Part shown: positions 36,807 through 45,494 of the stretch, in pieces | How the letters are laid out: the number at the start of each line of letters is the position of its first letter | Numbering within the stretch: the first letter of the stretch is position 1 | Assembly (NCBI RefSeq): GCF_012396015.1 | Contig: NZ_JAAXOQ010000008.1 | Coordinates: forward strand, 62,001 to 126,000 | Direction: 5' to 3' | DNA length: 64,000 bases | Origin: Tsukamurella spumae | GTDB lineage: Bacteria > Actinomycetota > Actinomycetes > Mycobacteriales > Mycobacteriaceae | Notes under the pieces: model-generated | The model's input: the letters and a program-made list of their open reading frames with translations, nothing else | Databases searched by the model: none | What the model was told of the DNA's origin: nothing | Made by a program: the position numbers and the translations under genes

Positions 36807-37068
36807 AGTGCACATGCTAGTGCCAGCCGCGATGCGGGGTACCATGATGAACGTGCGATCCAGCGAGGTCGCCGGTAGTTGTGCGCGCACTCCGCTCCGA
36901 ACCGGGGCGTTGGAGTCGAGGACGCGGCTCGGATCATCACGACCCGGGTCCCATTCATGGCCGGAAACAGTGCGCGCGGGAAACACGCGACGCATACGCC
37001 GCCCATGAAAGGCAGACATCATCACCACCGATAACGACATCCATACCGAGCCCGCCACCGAAGAGGGC

Positions 37069-38637
37069 ATGCCCGACGTCCACGTGATCGGCGACGATCA
37101 CGTCTCGCCCAGCTTCGCCGAACTCGGCGTCGATCAGGGCATCGTGGACGCCCTGGGCCGGCGCGGCATCGAGCGCACCTTCGCGATCCAGGAGCTGACG
37201 CTGCCGCTCGCCCTGGCCGGCAACGACCTGATCGGCCAGGCCCGCACGGGCATGGGCAAGACCTACGGTTTCGGCGTCCCGCTGCTCAATCGCCTCATCA
37301 CGCAGGCCCGGGCCGAGGTCGGCGAGGACGGACTGCGGGCGCTCGACGGTACGCCGCGCGCGCTGATCATCGTGCCGACGCGCGAGCTGTGCGTGCAGGT
37401 GACCGAGGACCTGGAGCGCGCCGCCGACGGCGTGCGCGTGCAGACCACGAAGGGCGAGCGCGAGCTGCGGATCACCTCGATCTACGGCGGCCGTCCGTAC
37501 GAGTCCCAGATCGAGGCGCTGCAGAAGGGCGTCGACGTCGTCGTCGGTACCCCCGGGCGCCTCCTCGACCTGGCCAAGCAGGGCCACCTCGTGCTCGGCA
37601 AGATCCAGATCCTGGTGCTCGACGAGGCCGACGAGATGCTGGACCTGGGCTTCCTGCCGGATATCGAGAAGGTCCTCGGCATGGTCCCCACCGATCGCCA
37701 GACCATGCTCTTCTCGGCCACCATGCCCGGCCCGATCATCACGCTGGCCCGCACCTTCCTGCGGCAGCCCACGCACGTGCGCGCCGAGCACCACGACGAT
37801 TCCGCCGTGCACGAGCGCACCACCCAGTTCGTCTACCGCGCCCACGCGCTGGACAAGGTGGAGCTGGTGGCGAAGGTGCTGCAGGCCGAGGGCCGAGGCG
37901 CCACGATGATCTTCACGCGCACCAAGCGCACCGCGCAGAAGGTCGCCGACGATCTCGCCGAGCGCGGCTTCAAGGTCGGCGCCGTGCACGGCGATCTGGG
38001 CCAGGTGGCCCGGGAGAAGGCGCTCGGCAAGTTCCGCGACGGCGGTATCGACGTGCTCGTCGCCACCGATGTCGCGGCCCGCGGCATCGACATCGACGAC
38101 GTCACCCACGTGATCAACTTCCAGTGCCCCGAGGACGACAAGACCTACGTGCACCGCATCGGCCGCACGGGCCGCGCGGGCAAGACCGGCACCGCGGTGA
38201 CCCTCGTCGACTGGGACGAGCTGCACCGGTGGGAGCTCATCGACAAGGCCCTCGGCCTGGGCAAGCCGGAGCCGGTGGAGACCTACAGCTCCAGCGAGCA
38301 CCTGTTCACCGATCTCGGCATCGACCCGAAGGTCAAGGGCAGCCTGCCCGGCGTGCGCAAGCGCGCCGAGGGCGAGGTCGTGGAGCGCAAGCCCCGCGAG
38401 AAGCGCGAGCCCCGCGCCCGGACCCGTACGCGCACGCGCGGCGGGCAGAAGACCGACGGTGCCGCCCCCGCCGAGGCGCCCACGCAGGCTCCCACGTCCG
38501 ACGGTGCGCCGTCGGCGACCGCGGCCGAGGGCTCCGGCCCCGAAGGCGACGCCCCGGCACGCAAGCGTCGCCGTCGTCGCCGCTCCGGCGCGAAGAAGAC
38601 CGAGGGCGCCGCACCCGCCGAGGCCGCGGCCGAGTAG
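37069..38637 (+). CDS. rhlE: DEAD-box RNA helicase RhlE-like
   Basis: The 522-residue protein has all DEAD-box motifs: Q motif, ARTGMGKT (58-65), PTRELCVQV, TPGRLLD, DEAD (185-188), SAT, and HRIGRTGRAG. A long charged, Arg/Ala/Pro-rich tail (about 445-522) likely binds RNA and is disordered. It would remodel ribosomal or messenger RNA, typically in the cold. The ATG at 37069 has only a poorly spaced GAGG; the frame stays open upstream to 37018 without ATG, GTG or TTG, next to a better-placed GAAAGG. A 260-bp intergenic region precedes it. Confidence 0.93.
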   Translation: MPDVHVIGDDHVSPSFAELGVDQGIVDALGRRGIERTFAIQELTLPLALAGNDLIGQARTGMGKTYGFGVPLLNRLITQARAEVGEDGLRALDGTPRALIIVPTRELCVQVTEDLERAADGVRVQTTKGERELRITSIYGGRPYESQIEALQKGVDVVVGTPGRLLDLAKQGHLVLGKIQILVLDEADEMLDLGFLPDIEKVLGMVPTDRQTMLFSATMPGPIITLARTFLRQPTHVRAEHHDDSAVHERTTQFVYRAHALDKVELVAKVLQAEGRGATMIFTRTKRTAQKVADDLAERGFKVGAVHGDLGQVAREKALGKFRDGGIDVLVATDVAARGIDIDDVTHVINFQCPEDDKTYVHRIGRTGRAGKTGTAVTLVDWDELHRWELIDKALGLGKPEPVETYSSSEHLFTDLGIDPKVKGSLPGVRKRAEGEVVERKPREKREPRARTRTRTRGGQKTDGAAPAEAPTQAPTSDGAPSATAAEGSGPEGDAPARKRRRRRRSGAKKTEGAAPAEAAAE

Positions 38638-38650
38638 GCCCCCGAACAAC

Positions 38651-38686
38651 GGACCCCGCCATCACCTTTCGGTGATCGCGGGGTCC
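38651..38686 (+). terminator. Terminator of rhlE
   Basis: A 16-bp stem with one C:C mismatch (38651-38666 with 38671-38686), TTTC loop, and TTTC after the stem, 13 bp after the stop codon. Confidence 0.88.
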
Positions 38687-38751
38687 TTTCGGTTGGAGCG
38701 GGGAGCTACCCGATCGGGGCGTTGCCCCTGTCCCGCCGAGCCGGCGGACGT

Positions 38752-39135
38752 TCACGGTCGGGCACGGTCGGCGCGATCGTGCAGGGTGACGTGGTAGCCG
38801 TCGAGGTCGACGAACGTGAACGTGCGCCCGAACGGGCCGTCGATAGGGGCTGCGGCGATGGTGTGGCCGGCGGCGACCAGTGCGTCATGGATGGACTGGG
38901 TGTCGGTGGCGTGCAGCCAGATCGCCGCGCCGACGCCGGGCTGGGCAACGGCGTCGAGGTCGGTGCCGGGCACGAGGTCGCGGAGGGCGAAGGCGATGGG
39001 GGCGGTGTCGAACACGACGGCATGCGGGGGTCCCGCGGGTGAGCGGACGAGCCCGAGGAACCGCTCGTAGAACGCCTGTGCGGCGTCGAGGTCGCGTACC
39101 TGGAGAGAAAGGAAGTCGGGGCCGGTGACCGGCAT
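38752..39135 (-). CDS. VOC-superfamily protein divergent from a MarR regulator
   Basis: The 127-residue protein shows the glyoxalase/bleomycin-resistance outline: FLSLQVRDLDAAQAFYERFLGL at the start (first beta-alpha unit) and GRTFTFVDLDGYHVTLHD at the end. ATG 39135 has GGAG before it. It is divergent from a MarR regulator whose operators lie between them, so the MarR protein probably represses it. Its ligand is unknown; detoxification of an aldehyde or aromatic compound is a guess. Confidence 0.82.
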   Translation of the reverse strand: MPVTGPDFLSLQVRDLDAAQAFYERFLGLVRSPAGPPHAVVFDTAPIAFALRDLVPGTDLDAVAQPGVGAAIWLHATDTQSIHDALVAAGHTIAAAPIDGPFGRTFTFVDLDGYHVTLHDRADRARP

Positions 39136-39153
39136 GGCGTGCTCCTGTCGTGT

Positions 39154-39198
39154 ATGTCAAATAGCTGACATCGAGACTGTATGTCAGAATACTGACAT
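39154..39198. promoter_or_regulatory. Two tandem MarR-type operators
   Basis: Two 18-bp near-palindromes, ATGTCAAATAGCTGACAT (39154-39171) and ATGTCAGAATACTGACAT (39181-39198), are spaced 27 bp centre to centre. The second runs into the ATG of the MarR gene. Equal design and position between divergent genes argue for autoregulation plus control of the VOC gene. Confidence 0.75.
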
Positions 39199-39664
39199 GA
39201 GTCAAGGCGAGCGCATCGATCTGGAGCAGTCCATGGGCTACCTGCTCAAGGAGGCGTCCGTGGCGTTGCGGGTCGCAATGGAGGAGGTGCTGCGTCCGAT
39301 GGGGATGAACATCACGCACTATTCGTGCCTCGAGTTACTTGCGCAGAGGCCCGGACTGTCCAACTCCGAACTCGCGCGGGGGGCCTTCGTCACTCGGCAG
39401 GCGATGCACGTCCTGCTGCAGACGCTCGAGCGTGACGGTGAGGTGTTGCGGCCCGCGGTCGCTCCCGCGGGGCGCGCTCTCCCCGCCCAGCTCACTCCAC
39501 GAGGCCGGCGCCGGCTGGCGAAGGCCTCCGAGGCGGTGCGGTCGGTCGAGCAGCGGATGCTCGCCGATATCGCGCCCGCCGACCAGTCCACGACGTTCGC
39601 CGTGCTGCATCAGATGGCGCGTGCCCTACAGGGCGAGAAGGCGGCGAAACAGGTGGAGACATAA
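39197..39664 (+). CDS. MarR-family transcriptional regulator
   Basis: The 155-residue protein has the winged helix of MarR: LAQRPGLSNSELARGAFVTRQAMHVLLQTLERDG (about residues 50-85), with dimerisation helices at both ends. ATG 39197 overlaps the second operator, so start and repression are linked. A longer frame upstream would include that operator and is unlikely to be coding. Ligands of MarR proteins are often aromatic acids or oxidants; none can be named here. Confidence 0.88.
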   Translation: MSQGERIDLEQSMGYLLKEASVALRVAMEEVLRPMGMNITHYSCLELLAQRPGLSNSELARGAFVTRQAMHVLLQTLERDGEVLRPAVAPAGRALPAQLTPRGRRRLAKASEAVRSVEQRMLADIAPADQSTTFAVLHQMARALQGEKAAKQVET

Positions 39665-39704
39665 CTGACTAGTTGGACTGGTCCGATTGGCGTATCGTGT
39701 GTCC

Positions 39705-39938
39705 ATGCGCACCATCACGAGCACCGAGGCGAAGGCCAAGTTCAACGCCGTCCTCGCCGAGGTGGAGAAGACGGGGAGGTCGGTCACCGTCACCTCGCAC
39801 GGCCGCGCGGTCGCCGTGATTTCGCCTGCGACACCGAAGACGCGCACGTTCGGGCAGTTTCCTGGACTGGTCATCTCGGATGACTTCGATGCACCCCTCC
39901 CCGACGAGGAGCTGGCGGCGTGGGATTCCGCTTCATGA
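39705..39938 (+). CDS. Phd/YefM-type antitoxin
   Basis: The 77-residue protein starts MRTITSTEAKAKFNAVLAEVEKTG, the DNA-binding fold of Phd/YefM antitoxins, followed by VTVTSHGRAVAVI and an acidic tail that should wrap the toxin. The toxin gene overlaps its end by 4 nt. TATCGT (39693-39698) ends 6 nt before the ATG, a leaderless layout, and GGACTGGTCC just upstream is a possible autoregulatory operator. Confidence 0.88.
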   Translation: MRTITSTEAKAKFNAVLAEVEKTGRSVTVTSHGRAVAVISPATPKTRTFGQFPGLVISDDFDAPLPDEELAAWDSAS

Positions 39939-40330
39939 CCGCGGTGCTGCTGGACACCAACGCACTCCTGTGGCTGGTGAAGTCGCCCGAACTGGTGGCG
40001 GAGTCGGCACGCGAGGTGCTCGAAGACCCGGCCAACGACCTGTTCGTCTCGGCGGCTTCGGCGTGGGAGATCGCGATCAAGACCCGCCTGGGGCGTCTCG
40101 ACGGAGCGGGGATCCTGTCGAGCTGGAAGGACACCCTGGAGGCGATGACGGCTCAGGAGTTGGCCATGGACTCGGCGGACGCCACACTGGCCGGGCAGTT
40201 GAACTGGGACCATCGGGACCCGTTCGACCGGATGATCGTCGCCCAGGCCACCCGCCGCGGGCTCGCGATCGCCACCAGCGACCGAGTGATCCGCGAGGGG
40301 GCGATGACACAGGTCATCGTCACGAAGTAG
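39935..40330 (+). CDS. PIN-domain toxin (VapC-like)
   Basis: The 131-residue protein has the PIN acidic residues in LLDTNALLWL (first Asp), SAASAWEIAIK (Glu) and DHRDPFDRMIVAQA (Asp pair), then TSDRVIR. VapC toxins are Mg-dependent RNases that cut tRNA or rRNA. ATG 39935 gives a 4-nt overlap with the antitoxin; a GTG at 39920 is less likely. The WEIAIK/DPFDRMI version is the type commonly paired with Phd-like antitoxins. Confidence 0.9.
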   Translation: MTAVLLDTNALLWLVKSPELVAESAREVLEDPANDLFVSAASAWEIAIKTRLGRLDGAGILSSWKDTLEAMTAQELAMDSADATLAGQLNWDHRDPFDRMIVAQATRRGLAIATSDRVIREGAMTQVIVTK

Positions 40331-40504
40331 TCCACGAATCAGCGAAGCCGTAGGGGAGCTACTCGACCGGGGTCCGACTTACCGAAATTCTGGCCTCGCG
40401 CCTGCGTGGGTGCCCTTCGTTCGACTTGTCGGCCTCGGCCGGGTAGCTCGCCACCTGGCGGTGGTGGGGCCACCCGCGGCCTCCTGGCGATTACGCGCGG
40501 CGGC

Positions 40505-40885
40505 TTAGACCGTTACAACCTCAAGATGGCCGTCCAGGCCACGGAAGTCCGCCGGGTTCCGGGTGTACAGGCGCGCGCCATGCGCGTGTGCGGTGGCCGC
40601 GATGAGCAAGTCCATCACCCGGCCGCGAGGCTTGCGCGCAGCATCGACCACTGCGGCTGCGAGGCGCCCGTAGCTCTCCGCGACAGCCCCATCGAGCGGC
40701 AACGCATCGAAGCTGCGTTCCAGAACAAGCAGCCGCCTCAGTCGCTCAGCACGAACTTGCTGCGTGCGGGCCACCAGAACACCGAAGTGCATCTCCGCGA
40801 GTGTGACCGCACTGATCGCCAGCTCGCCTTCAAGCGGCGCAACGTCTGTCGCGATCACGACACTGGTATCCAAGAGCGCCTTCAC
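40505..40885 (-). CDS. PIN-domain toxin of second module (VapC-like)
   Basis: The 126-residue protein has PIN residues in LLDTSVVIA, ISAVTLAEMHFG and RVMDLLIAATAHAHGARLYTRNPADF, the classical VapC arrangement. GTG 40885 overlaps the antitoxin stop by 4 nt; a GTG at 40897 is an alternative. It is convergent with the first toxin gene; the 174 bp between them holds no further gene that I can see. Confidence 0.9.
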   Translation of the reverse strand: MKALLDTSVVIATDVAPLEGELAISAVTLAEMHFGVLVARTQQVRAERLRRLLVLERSFDALPLDGAVAESYGRLAAAVVDAARKPRGRVMDLLIAATAHAHGARLYTRNPADFRGLDGHLEVVTV

Positions 40886-41130
40886 TCGGGCAACCACGGA
40901 TCGCGAAGCTGCTGATCCACCCGATCTCGATCACCATCCCAATCCGGATCGGCACCACCCTCGAACAGCGCAGCGATATCCTCGTAGCGCCGCCACGCGC
41001 GCGGGACCGCCGACACCATCCGTGCGCTAGGACGCCCCGACACCGTGATCGTGATCTCCTCGCCCGCCTCAACATCACGCACCAATTCGGACGCGTTCTG
41101 CCGGAGTTCGCGAAGCCCTATCGTCTTCAT
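40882..41130 (-). CDS. Phd/VapB-type antitoxin of second module
   Basis: The 82-residue protein begins MKTIGLRELRQNASELVRDVEAGE, a Phd/YefM-type DNA-binding domain, then ITITVSGRPSARMV and an acidic tail (GGADPDWDGDRDRVDQ). ATG 41130 is chosen; TACAGT on the minus strand ends 7 nt before it. The frame stays open upstream to 41184 but without a family match. The next upstream inverted repeat is a likely operator. Confidence 0.88.
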   Translation of the reverse strand: MKTIGLRELRQNASELVRDVEAGEEITITVSGRPSARMVSAVPRAWRRYEDIAALFEGGADPDWDGDRDRVDQQLRDPWLPE

Positions 41131-41140
41131 CTCACCCACT

Positions 41141-41156
41141 GTAGCATCTGTGCTAC
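41141..41156. promoter_or_regulatory. Inverted repeat at second antitoxin promoter
   Basis: GTAGCA-TCTG-TGCTAC is a perfect 6-bp inverted repeat touching the -10 box (41138-41143). Its place fits autoregulation by the toxin-antitoxin complex. Confidence 0.55.
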
Positions 41157-41275
41157 CGCGTTGGTTTGCGCGATTTGACCACACGAAACGCGGAGTCCGT
41201 CAGCCGAACGACGGACCCCCGGCCCCGCCGGATGGCGGTCGCGGGGCCGTCGTGCCCTCGGGGAACGTGAGGGTC

Positions 41276-42424
41276 ATGACCTCGACCTCGGCCCCCACGG
41301 ACCCACAGGCGCCCACGACGCGCCGCATCGCCTCGCTCGACGTTGCCCGCGGCATCGCGATCCTCGGCACCTTCGGCACCAACGTGTGGATCTTCACCGA
41401 GCCGCGGGGGATGGTTGGGTACCTGCAGACGGTGGGCGGCGAGTCGTTGCCGATCCGGGTGCTGCAGACCCTCGCGCAGGGGAAGTTCCTGGGCCTGCTC
41501 AGCCTCATGTTCGGGGTGGGCCTGGCGATCCAGCAGGCGTCGGCCGTGCGCCACGAGCGCCCGTGGCCGGGGCGGTACTGGCGCCGCGCCCTGGTCCTGT
41601 TCCTCGACGGCCTGGTGCACTTCCTGCTCGTCGCCGAGTTCGACGTGCTGATGGGCTACGCGCTGGTCTCGTTCCTCGTCTCCGCACTGCTGATCCTGCG
41701 ACCGGTCGTGCGCACGCGCTGGGTGATCGGCGCGGTCGCCGTGCACCTGGCGGTGGTCGTGCTCGCGGTGATCGCCATGATGCTGCCCGGCGAGGGGACG
41801 ACGGGGGAGCGGTCGACCGCGAATCCCTATGCCGACGGCTCGTTCTGGGATCTGGTGCTGTTCCGTGCCGACCACGGCCTGCTCTTCCGCGCGGAGACGA
41901 TCTTCCTGGTCCCGCTGACCATCGCCATGTTCCTCACGGGCGCACGGTTGTTCCAGGCGGGGATCTTCGGGCCGGACGGCACCGACCTCCGGCGCCGCCT
42001 GACGAGGATCGGGGCCGTCGCCGCCGTCGTGGACCTCGCGGTGGGCATCGCCGGTGCGCCGCTGGGATTGTCGGGCCCCGCGGTGTTCGTGGGGCGATAC
42101 GCGATCGCCCCGCTCGTGGCGCTGGGGCTGCTCGCGGTGATCGCGGAGTTCTACCAGCGACGTGCGGTGGGGCGGGTCGGCGGCGCGCTGAGCAAGGTCG
42201 GCCGGACTGCCCTGAGCTGCTACGTGCTGCAGAACCTCGTGGCCTCGGCGCTCTGCTACGGCTGGGGGCTGGGCCTGGCGGCGCGGTTCGGTGCCGATCA
42301 CCGCCTCGCGTTCACGGTGGCCGTGTACGTCACGGTGATGGCGTGCCTGCTCGCGGCCTCCGCCCTCTGGACGCGCCGGTTCGACCGCGGCCCGATCGAG
42401 ATGCTCATGCATCGCGCCGCGTGA
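41276..42424 (+). CDS. DUF418-domain membrane protein
   Basis: The 382-residue protein has about nine to ten hydrophobic segments. After a short polar N-terminus comes RRIASLDVARGIAILGTFGTN, the usual opening of the DUF418/acyltransferase-like family, and near the end KVGRTALSCYVLQNLVAS, the DUF418 signature. The function is unknown. ATG 41276 is used; GTG 41268 is possible. A hairpin with 8-bp GGCCCCGC/GCGGGGCC arms (41221-41248) lies in its upstream region; its role is unclear. Confidence 0.85.
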   Translation: MTSTSAPTDPQAPTTRRIASLDVARGIAILGTFGTNVWIFTEPRGMVGYLQTVGGESLPIRVLQTLAQGKFLGLLSLMFGVGLAIQQASAVRHERPWPGRYWRRALVLFLDGLVHFLLVAEFDVLMGYALVSFLVSALLILRPVVRTRWVIGAVAVHLAVVVLAVIAMMLPGEGTTGERSTANPYADGSFWDLVLFRADHGLLFRAETIFLVPLTIAMFLTGARLFQAGIFGPDGTDLRRRLTRIGAVAAVVDLAVGIAGAPLGLSGPAVFVGRYAIAPLVALGLLAVIAEFYQRRAVGRVGGALSKVGRTALSCYVLQNLVASALCYGWGLGLAARFGADHRLAFTVAVYVTVMACLLAASALWTRRFDRGPIEMLMHRAA

Positions 42425-42432
42425 ACCGCGAA

Positions 42433-42473
42433 TGCGGTCGTTCTCCCACGGATACCGCAGGAGAACGACCGCA
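42433..42473. terminator. Bidirectional terminator between DUF418 and phosphoesterase genes
   Basis: Perfect 14-bp arms TGCGGTCGTTCTCC (42433-42446) and GGAGAACGACCGCA (42460-42473) with a 13-nt loop, in the gap between two convergent genes. Confidence 0.85.
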
Positions 42474-42492
42474 CTGGGCGGCGAGCAGCCGT

Positions 42493-44355
42493 CTACGACG
42501 CCGACCGGCGGCTGCGCAGCGCCCAGACGCCCACGCCGACGAGAATCACGACGACCACGGGGATGCCCACCCACAGCCAGGTGTTCGACGAGGAGTCCTT
42601 CGACTCGCCCGCGGCCTGCGTGGCGGACGGTGCGGCCGCGGCGCTGGACGGTGCGCCCTTCACGGCGGCGGTCTGCGCCCCCTGGTCCGCGGGCGGCGGG
42701 GAATCGACCACGGCGCCGGTGACCTGATTCAGCCACACCTTGTCGGTGCGCGGCGATCCGAAGTCGAAGAACCCGTCCAGCTTTCCGGATCGTTCGTCGG
42801 CGGAATCGGTGACGCGGCCCGTGCGCCAGTTGTCCTCGATGAACTTGGTGATCGAGGCCTGCTCGATGGCGTCGTGGTTCACCGTGTTCTTCCGGGCGAA
42901 GGGCGAGATCAGCAGGAAGGGCTGGCGGGTGCCGGGGCCGCAGCGCACCGACTGTCCGGCGAGCGCGGGCGCGGCGGCATCGGCGCAGATCCCCTTGTCC
43001 AGCTTGGGATCCTTGCTGCCCGAGAGGATCACCGGAGCCTGGTGGTCGTACCAACCGTCCGAGTCGTCGTACGCGAGGATCAGCGCGGTCGACGCCCAGT
43101 CCTTGGACTGCTGCAGGCGGTTGACGTACGTCGCGATGAAGGTCTGCTCGTCCAACGGATCCGAGTACGCGGCGTGGCCGTCCTGGTACTCGCCGGCCTT
43201 GAGGAAGCTCACCGCGGGCAGGCTGCCGGCGTTGAGCGCGGCGTCGAAGTCGGTGAGGTCGTAGTTGTGGTTCGCGGGGCCGTTGTGACCGACCTCGGCG
43301 ACGTTCGCCGGAGCGACGTGATGCTCGTTGGCCGTCGACTGGTAGTAGGCGAACGGGTTGTGGTGCGGGCTGTAGTCGATCGACGCGTTGCCGGCCACGT
43401 TCTTGTGCGTGGCGTTGCACAGCGCGCGGGCGCCGCCCGCGGCGGCCGTCGACGGGCGGAAGCCGCCCTGGAACCAGCCCCAGGACACCGACCTCTCGTT
43501 CAGCAGATCGCCGATGTTCTTGCCCTGCATGGCCGCCAGCGCGTCCTTGCCGGTGCGGTTCTTGTTCGAGCAATCGTCGTGCAGCGGGTCCGGGTCCTCG
43601 TACACGGTGCCCACGCCGGCGGCGTTCGGGGCCCCGACGGTGTACTTGTCCGGCGCCGTGGTCTTCTTCCCGGTGGCGGCGTCGTAGGACTCGACGCCGA
43701 AGGTCTGGCCGGAGATCAGGTTGATCGCGCCCGGCGTGGACGGGCCGAACTGGGTGGACCAGAAGTTGTCGCCCAGCGTGTAGTTCTGCGCGTAGTTCCA
43801 CAGGCCCGTCACGGTGTTGCCGTCGTAGTAGCCCATCACCGAGCCGGGGTGCTCGAACATGCCGGGGCCGGACGAGGCGCACTTGTCCTTCGTGGTGAAC
43901 TCCACGAACTTGTCCATCGCGCCGCCGTTCGCGGCCTCCTGCTCCGCCGTGTACTCGTGGTTCTGGTCGCAGGTCACCGCCTGGCCCGGTGTGAAGCGGA
44001 AGGGCTTGTACTTGTTGGGGTTCGCGTCCCCCGCGAGCCCGGCGCGGGTGAAGGTGTTGACGTCCGTGGGGGTTCCGGGCGCGGCGGTGAACCGCGGGGC
44101 GTCGAGGCCCGAGCCCTGCAGCTTCTCGCCGGGGGTGTTCGCGGCCACCGGGTAGGTGCCGAAGTAGTGGTCGAAGGAGATGTTCTCGTTGAAGATCACC
44201 ACCACGTGCTTGATCGGGGTGGCGGTGTCGCCGGGATCGGCGAGCGCCGACGGCGCGCCGATCGCGCCGGCCGCCAGCGTGATCGCCGCGGCACCGGCGA
44301 GCGCTGCGGCGCGCGTGGTGCGGGAACGAGTTCCCCGGTAGCGGAAGGGGTTCAC
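42493..44355 (-). CDS. Secreted, membrane-anchored phosphoesterase (phospholipase C/acid phosphatase family)
   Basis: The 620-residue protein has a signal peptide (basic start, Ala-rich core, ALA cleavage near residue 39), the phosphoesterase motif HVVVIFNENISFDHYFGTY near residue 50, and later ALILAYDDSDGWYDH and PFLLISPFA. A Pro/Ala/Ser-rich linker and a C-terminal membrane anchor (WLWVGIPVVVVILVGVGVWAL plus RSRR) follow. GTG 44355 has AGGAGG 6 nt upstream and overlaps the efeB stop. The family includes PlcA-C and acid phosphatases; the substrate is open. Third gene of the efe operon. Confidence 0.88.
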   Translation of the reverse strand: MNPFRYRGTRSRTTRAAALAGAAAITLAAGAIGAPSALADPGDTATPIKHVVVIFNENISFDHYFGTYPVAANTPGEKLQGSGLDAPRFTAAPGTPTDVNTFTRAGLAGDANPNKYKPFRFTPGQAVTCDQNHEYTAEQEAANGGAMDKFVEFTTKDKCASSGPGMFEHPGSVMGYYDGNTVTGLWNYAQNYTLGDNFWSTQFGPSTPGAINLISGQTFGVESYDAATGKKTTAPDKYTVGAPNAAGVGTVYEDPDPLHDDCSNKNRTGKDALAAMQGKNIGDLLNERSVSWGWFQGGFRPSTAAAGGARALCNATHKNVAGNASIDYSPHHNPFAYYQSTANEHHVAPANVAEVGHNGPANHNYDLTDFDAALNAGSLPAVSFLKAGEYQDGHAAYSDPLDEQTFIATYVNRLQQSKDWASTALILAYDDSDGWYDHQAPVILSGSKDPKLDKGICADAAAPALAGQSVRCGPGTRQPFLLISPFARKNTVNHDAIEQASITKFIEDNWRTGRVTDSADERSGKLDGFFDFGSPRTDKVWLNQVTGAVVDSPPPADQGAQTAAVKGAPSSAAAAPSATQAAGESKDSSSNTWLWVGIPVVVVILVGVGVWALRSRRSAS

Positions 44356-45494
44356 AGTATGCCTCCTGTCGTGGAGCAGTCCGTTCCCGTGTCGCGGGGC
44401 GGAAGATAGAAGTAGCCGCCGCCGAACGGGGCGATGTAATCGGTGAGCGGTTCGCCGCTCAGCCGTTCCTGGACCGCCTCGAACTGGCCGACGAGGTCCC
44501 GCTGCAGGCAGGTGAAGACCAGCCCCAGGTCGAGGTTGCCGTTGGCGTCGAGTCCACCGGCGTAGTTGTAGGCGCGGCGGAAGATCCGCGAGCCGTCGGT
44601 CTCCGCCGTCCGCGGATTCGCGAGCCGGATGTGGCTGGTCAGCGGGATCACGTCGCCGCCCGGATCGTCGGCGTACTGCGGCGCGTCGAGCTCGGTGCTG
44701 CCGTCGAGTGGGGCGCCGCTCGCGCGGTCGCGGCCGAAGATGTTCTCCTGCTCGGACAGGGAGATCCGGTCCCAGAACTCGGTGAGCATGCGGATCAGAC
44801 GGACCACGAGGAAGGTACCGCCGCGGGTCCAGGGCTGGGCGGCACCGTCGAGCCACACGAGCCGGTCGAACTCCTCGGGGCGCACGTTGGACGTCCCGTC
44901 CTTGAAGCCGAAGTGGTTGCGGGGCGCACCGTCGGGCCTGGGGGACGGTTGCGAGCCGTCCTGCCGCCACCGCGGCGCGAGCCCGCCCCGCCCGGCGCGA
45001 CTGAGGTCGCGCAGCGCGTGCAGCACGGTGTCCTGCTCCGCCGCCCGGATCTCCAGGAGCAGGTCGCCGTGGCAGCGCGCCGGATCGAGCCGGTCGTCGT
45101 CGAACTCGCGCATCGGGCGGATGCCCGCCGGCCGTTTGTCGGTGTGCCAGCGGTCGAAGAAGCTCGCCCCGTACCCGATGTTCACCGTGAGGTCGGGTGC
45201 GCCGTCGAGGTCGGGGCCGAGGGTCCCGGAGTCGGTGGGCGGGGCGGTGATCGCGGTGGCGACGGGCGTGTGCGGCTGGCGCAGCGCGCCGATCCGCTCG
45301 CGCAGCGCGTGCAGCAGCGCATCCGTCTCGGCGGCCGAGTCGCACGTGACGTCGAAGGCCGCGTAGGTCGCGTGGCGCTGCTCGGCCACCGGTGCCGGCT
45401 TCGGAGCCGCCCCGTCCCGAGCGCACGCCGCGAGGCCCACGGCCCCCGCCGCCGCGGCGGCCCCGCCGAGGAAGCCGCGGCGCGACGCCCTCAC
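44352..45494 (-). CDS. efeB: Dye-decolourising heme peroxidase EfeB (Tat-exported)
   Basis: EfeB is a periplasmic or envelope DyP peroxidase of the Efe iron-uptake system. The 380-residue protein begins with a twin-arginine signal, ASRRGFLGGAAAAAGAVGL, which also ends in a lipobox-like LAAC. The DyP motif GFKDGTSN lies near residue 195, with the proximal heme histidine region later (THSHIRLANPR-like TSHIRLANPR). GTG 45494 overlaps the efeO stop by 4 nt. Together with efeO it would oxidise ferrous iron or take iron from heme; both are proposed for the family. Confidence 0.92.
   Translation of the reverse strand: MRASRRGFLGGAAAAAGAVGLAACARDGAAPKPAPVAEQRHATYAAFDVTCDSAAETDALLHALRERIGALRQPHTPVATAITAPPTDSGTLGPDLDGAPDLTVNIGYGASFFDRWHTDKRPAGIRPMREFDDDRLDPARCHGDLLLEIRAAEQDTVLHALRDLSRAGRGGLAPRWRQDGSQPSPRPDGAPRNHFGFKDGTSNVRPEEFDRLVWLDGAAQPWTRGGTFLVVRLIRMLTEFWDRISLSEQENIFGRDRASGAPLDGSTELDAPQYADDPGGDVIPLTSHIRLANPRTAETDGSRIFRRAYNYAGGLDANGNLDLGLVFTCLQRDLVGQFEAVQERLSGEPLTDYIAPFGGGYFYLPPRDTGTDCSTTGGIL

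Noticed and set aside
41153-43882. Open frame antisense to the DUF418 gene and out of frame with the phosphoesterase
   Set aside because: Arg/Gly/Ala-rich without motifs; DUF418 and phosphoesterase have clear family signatures on the chosen frames.
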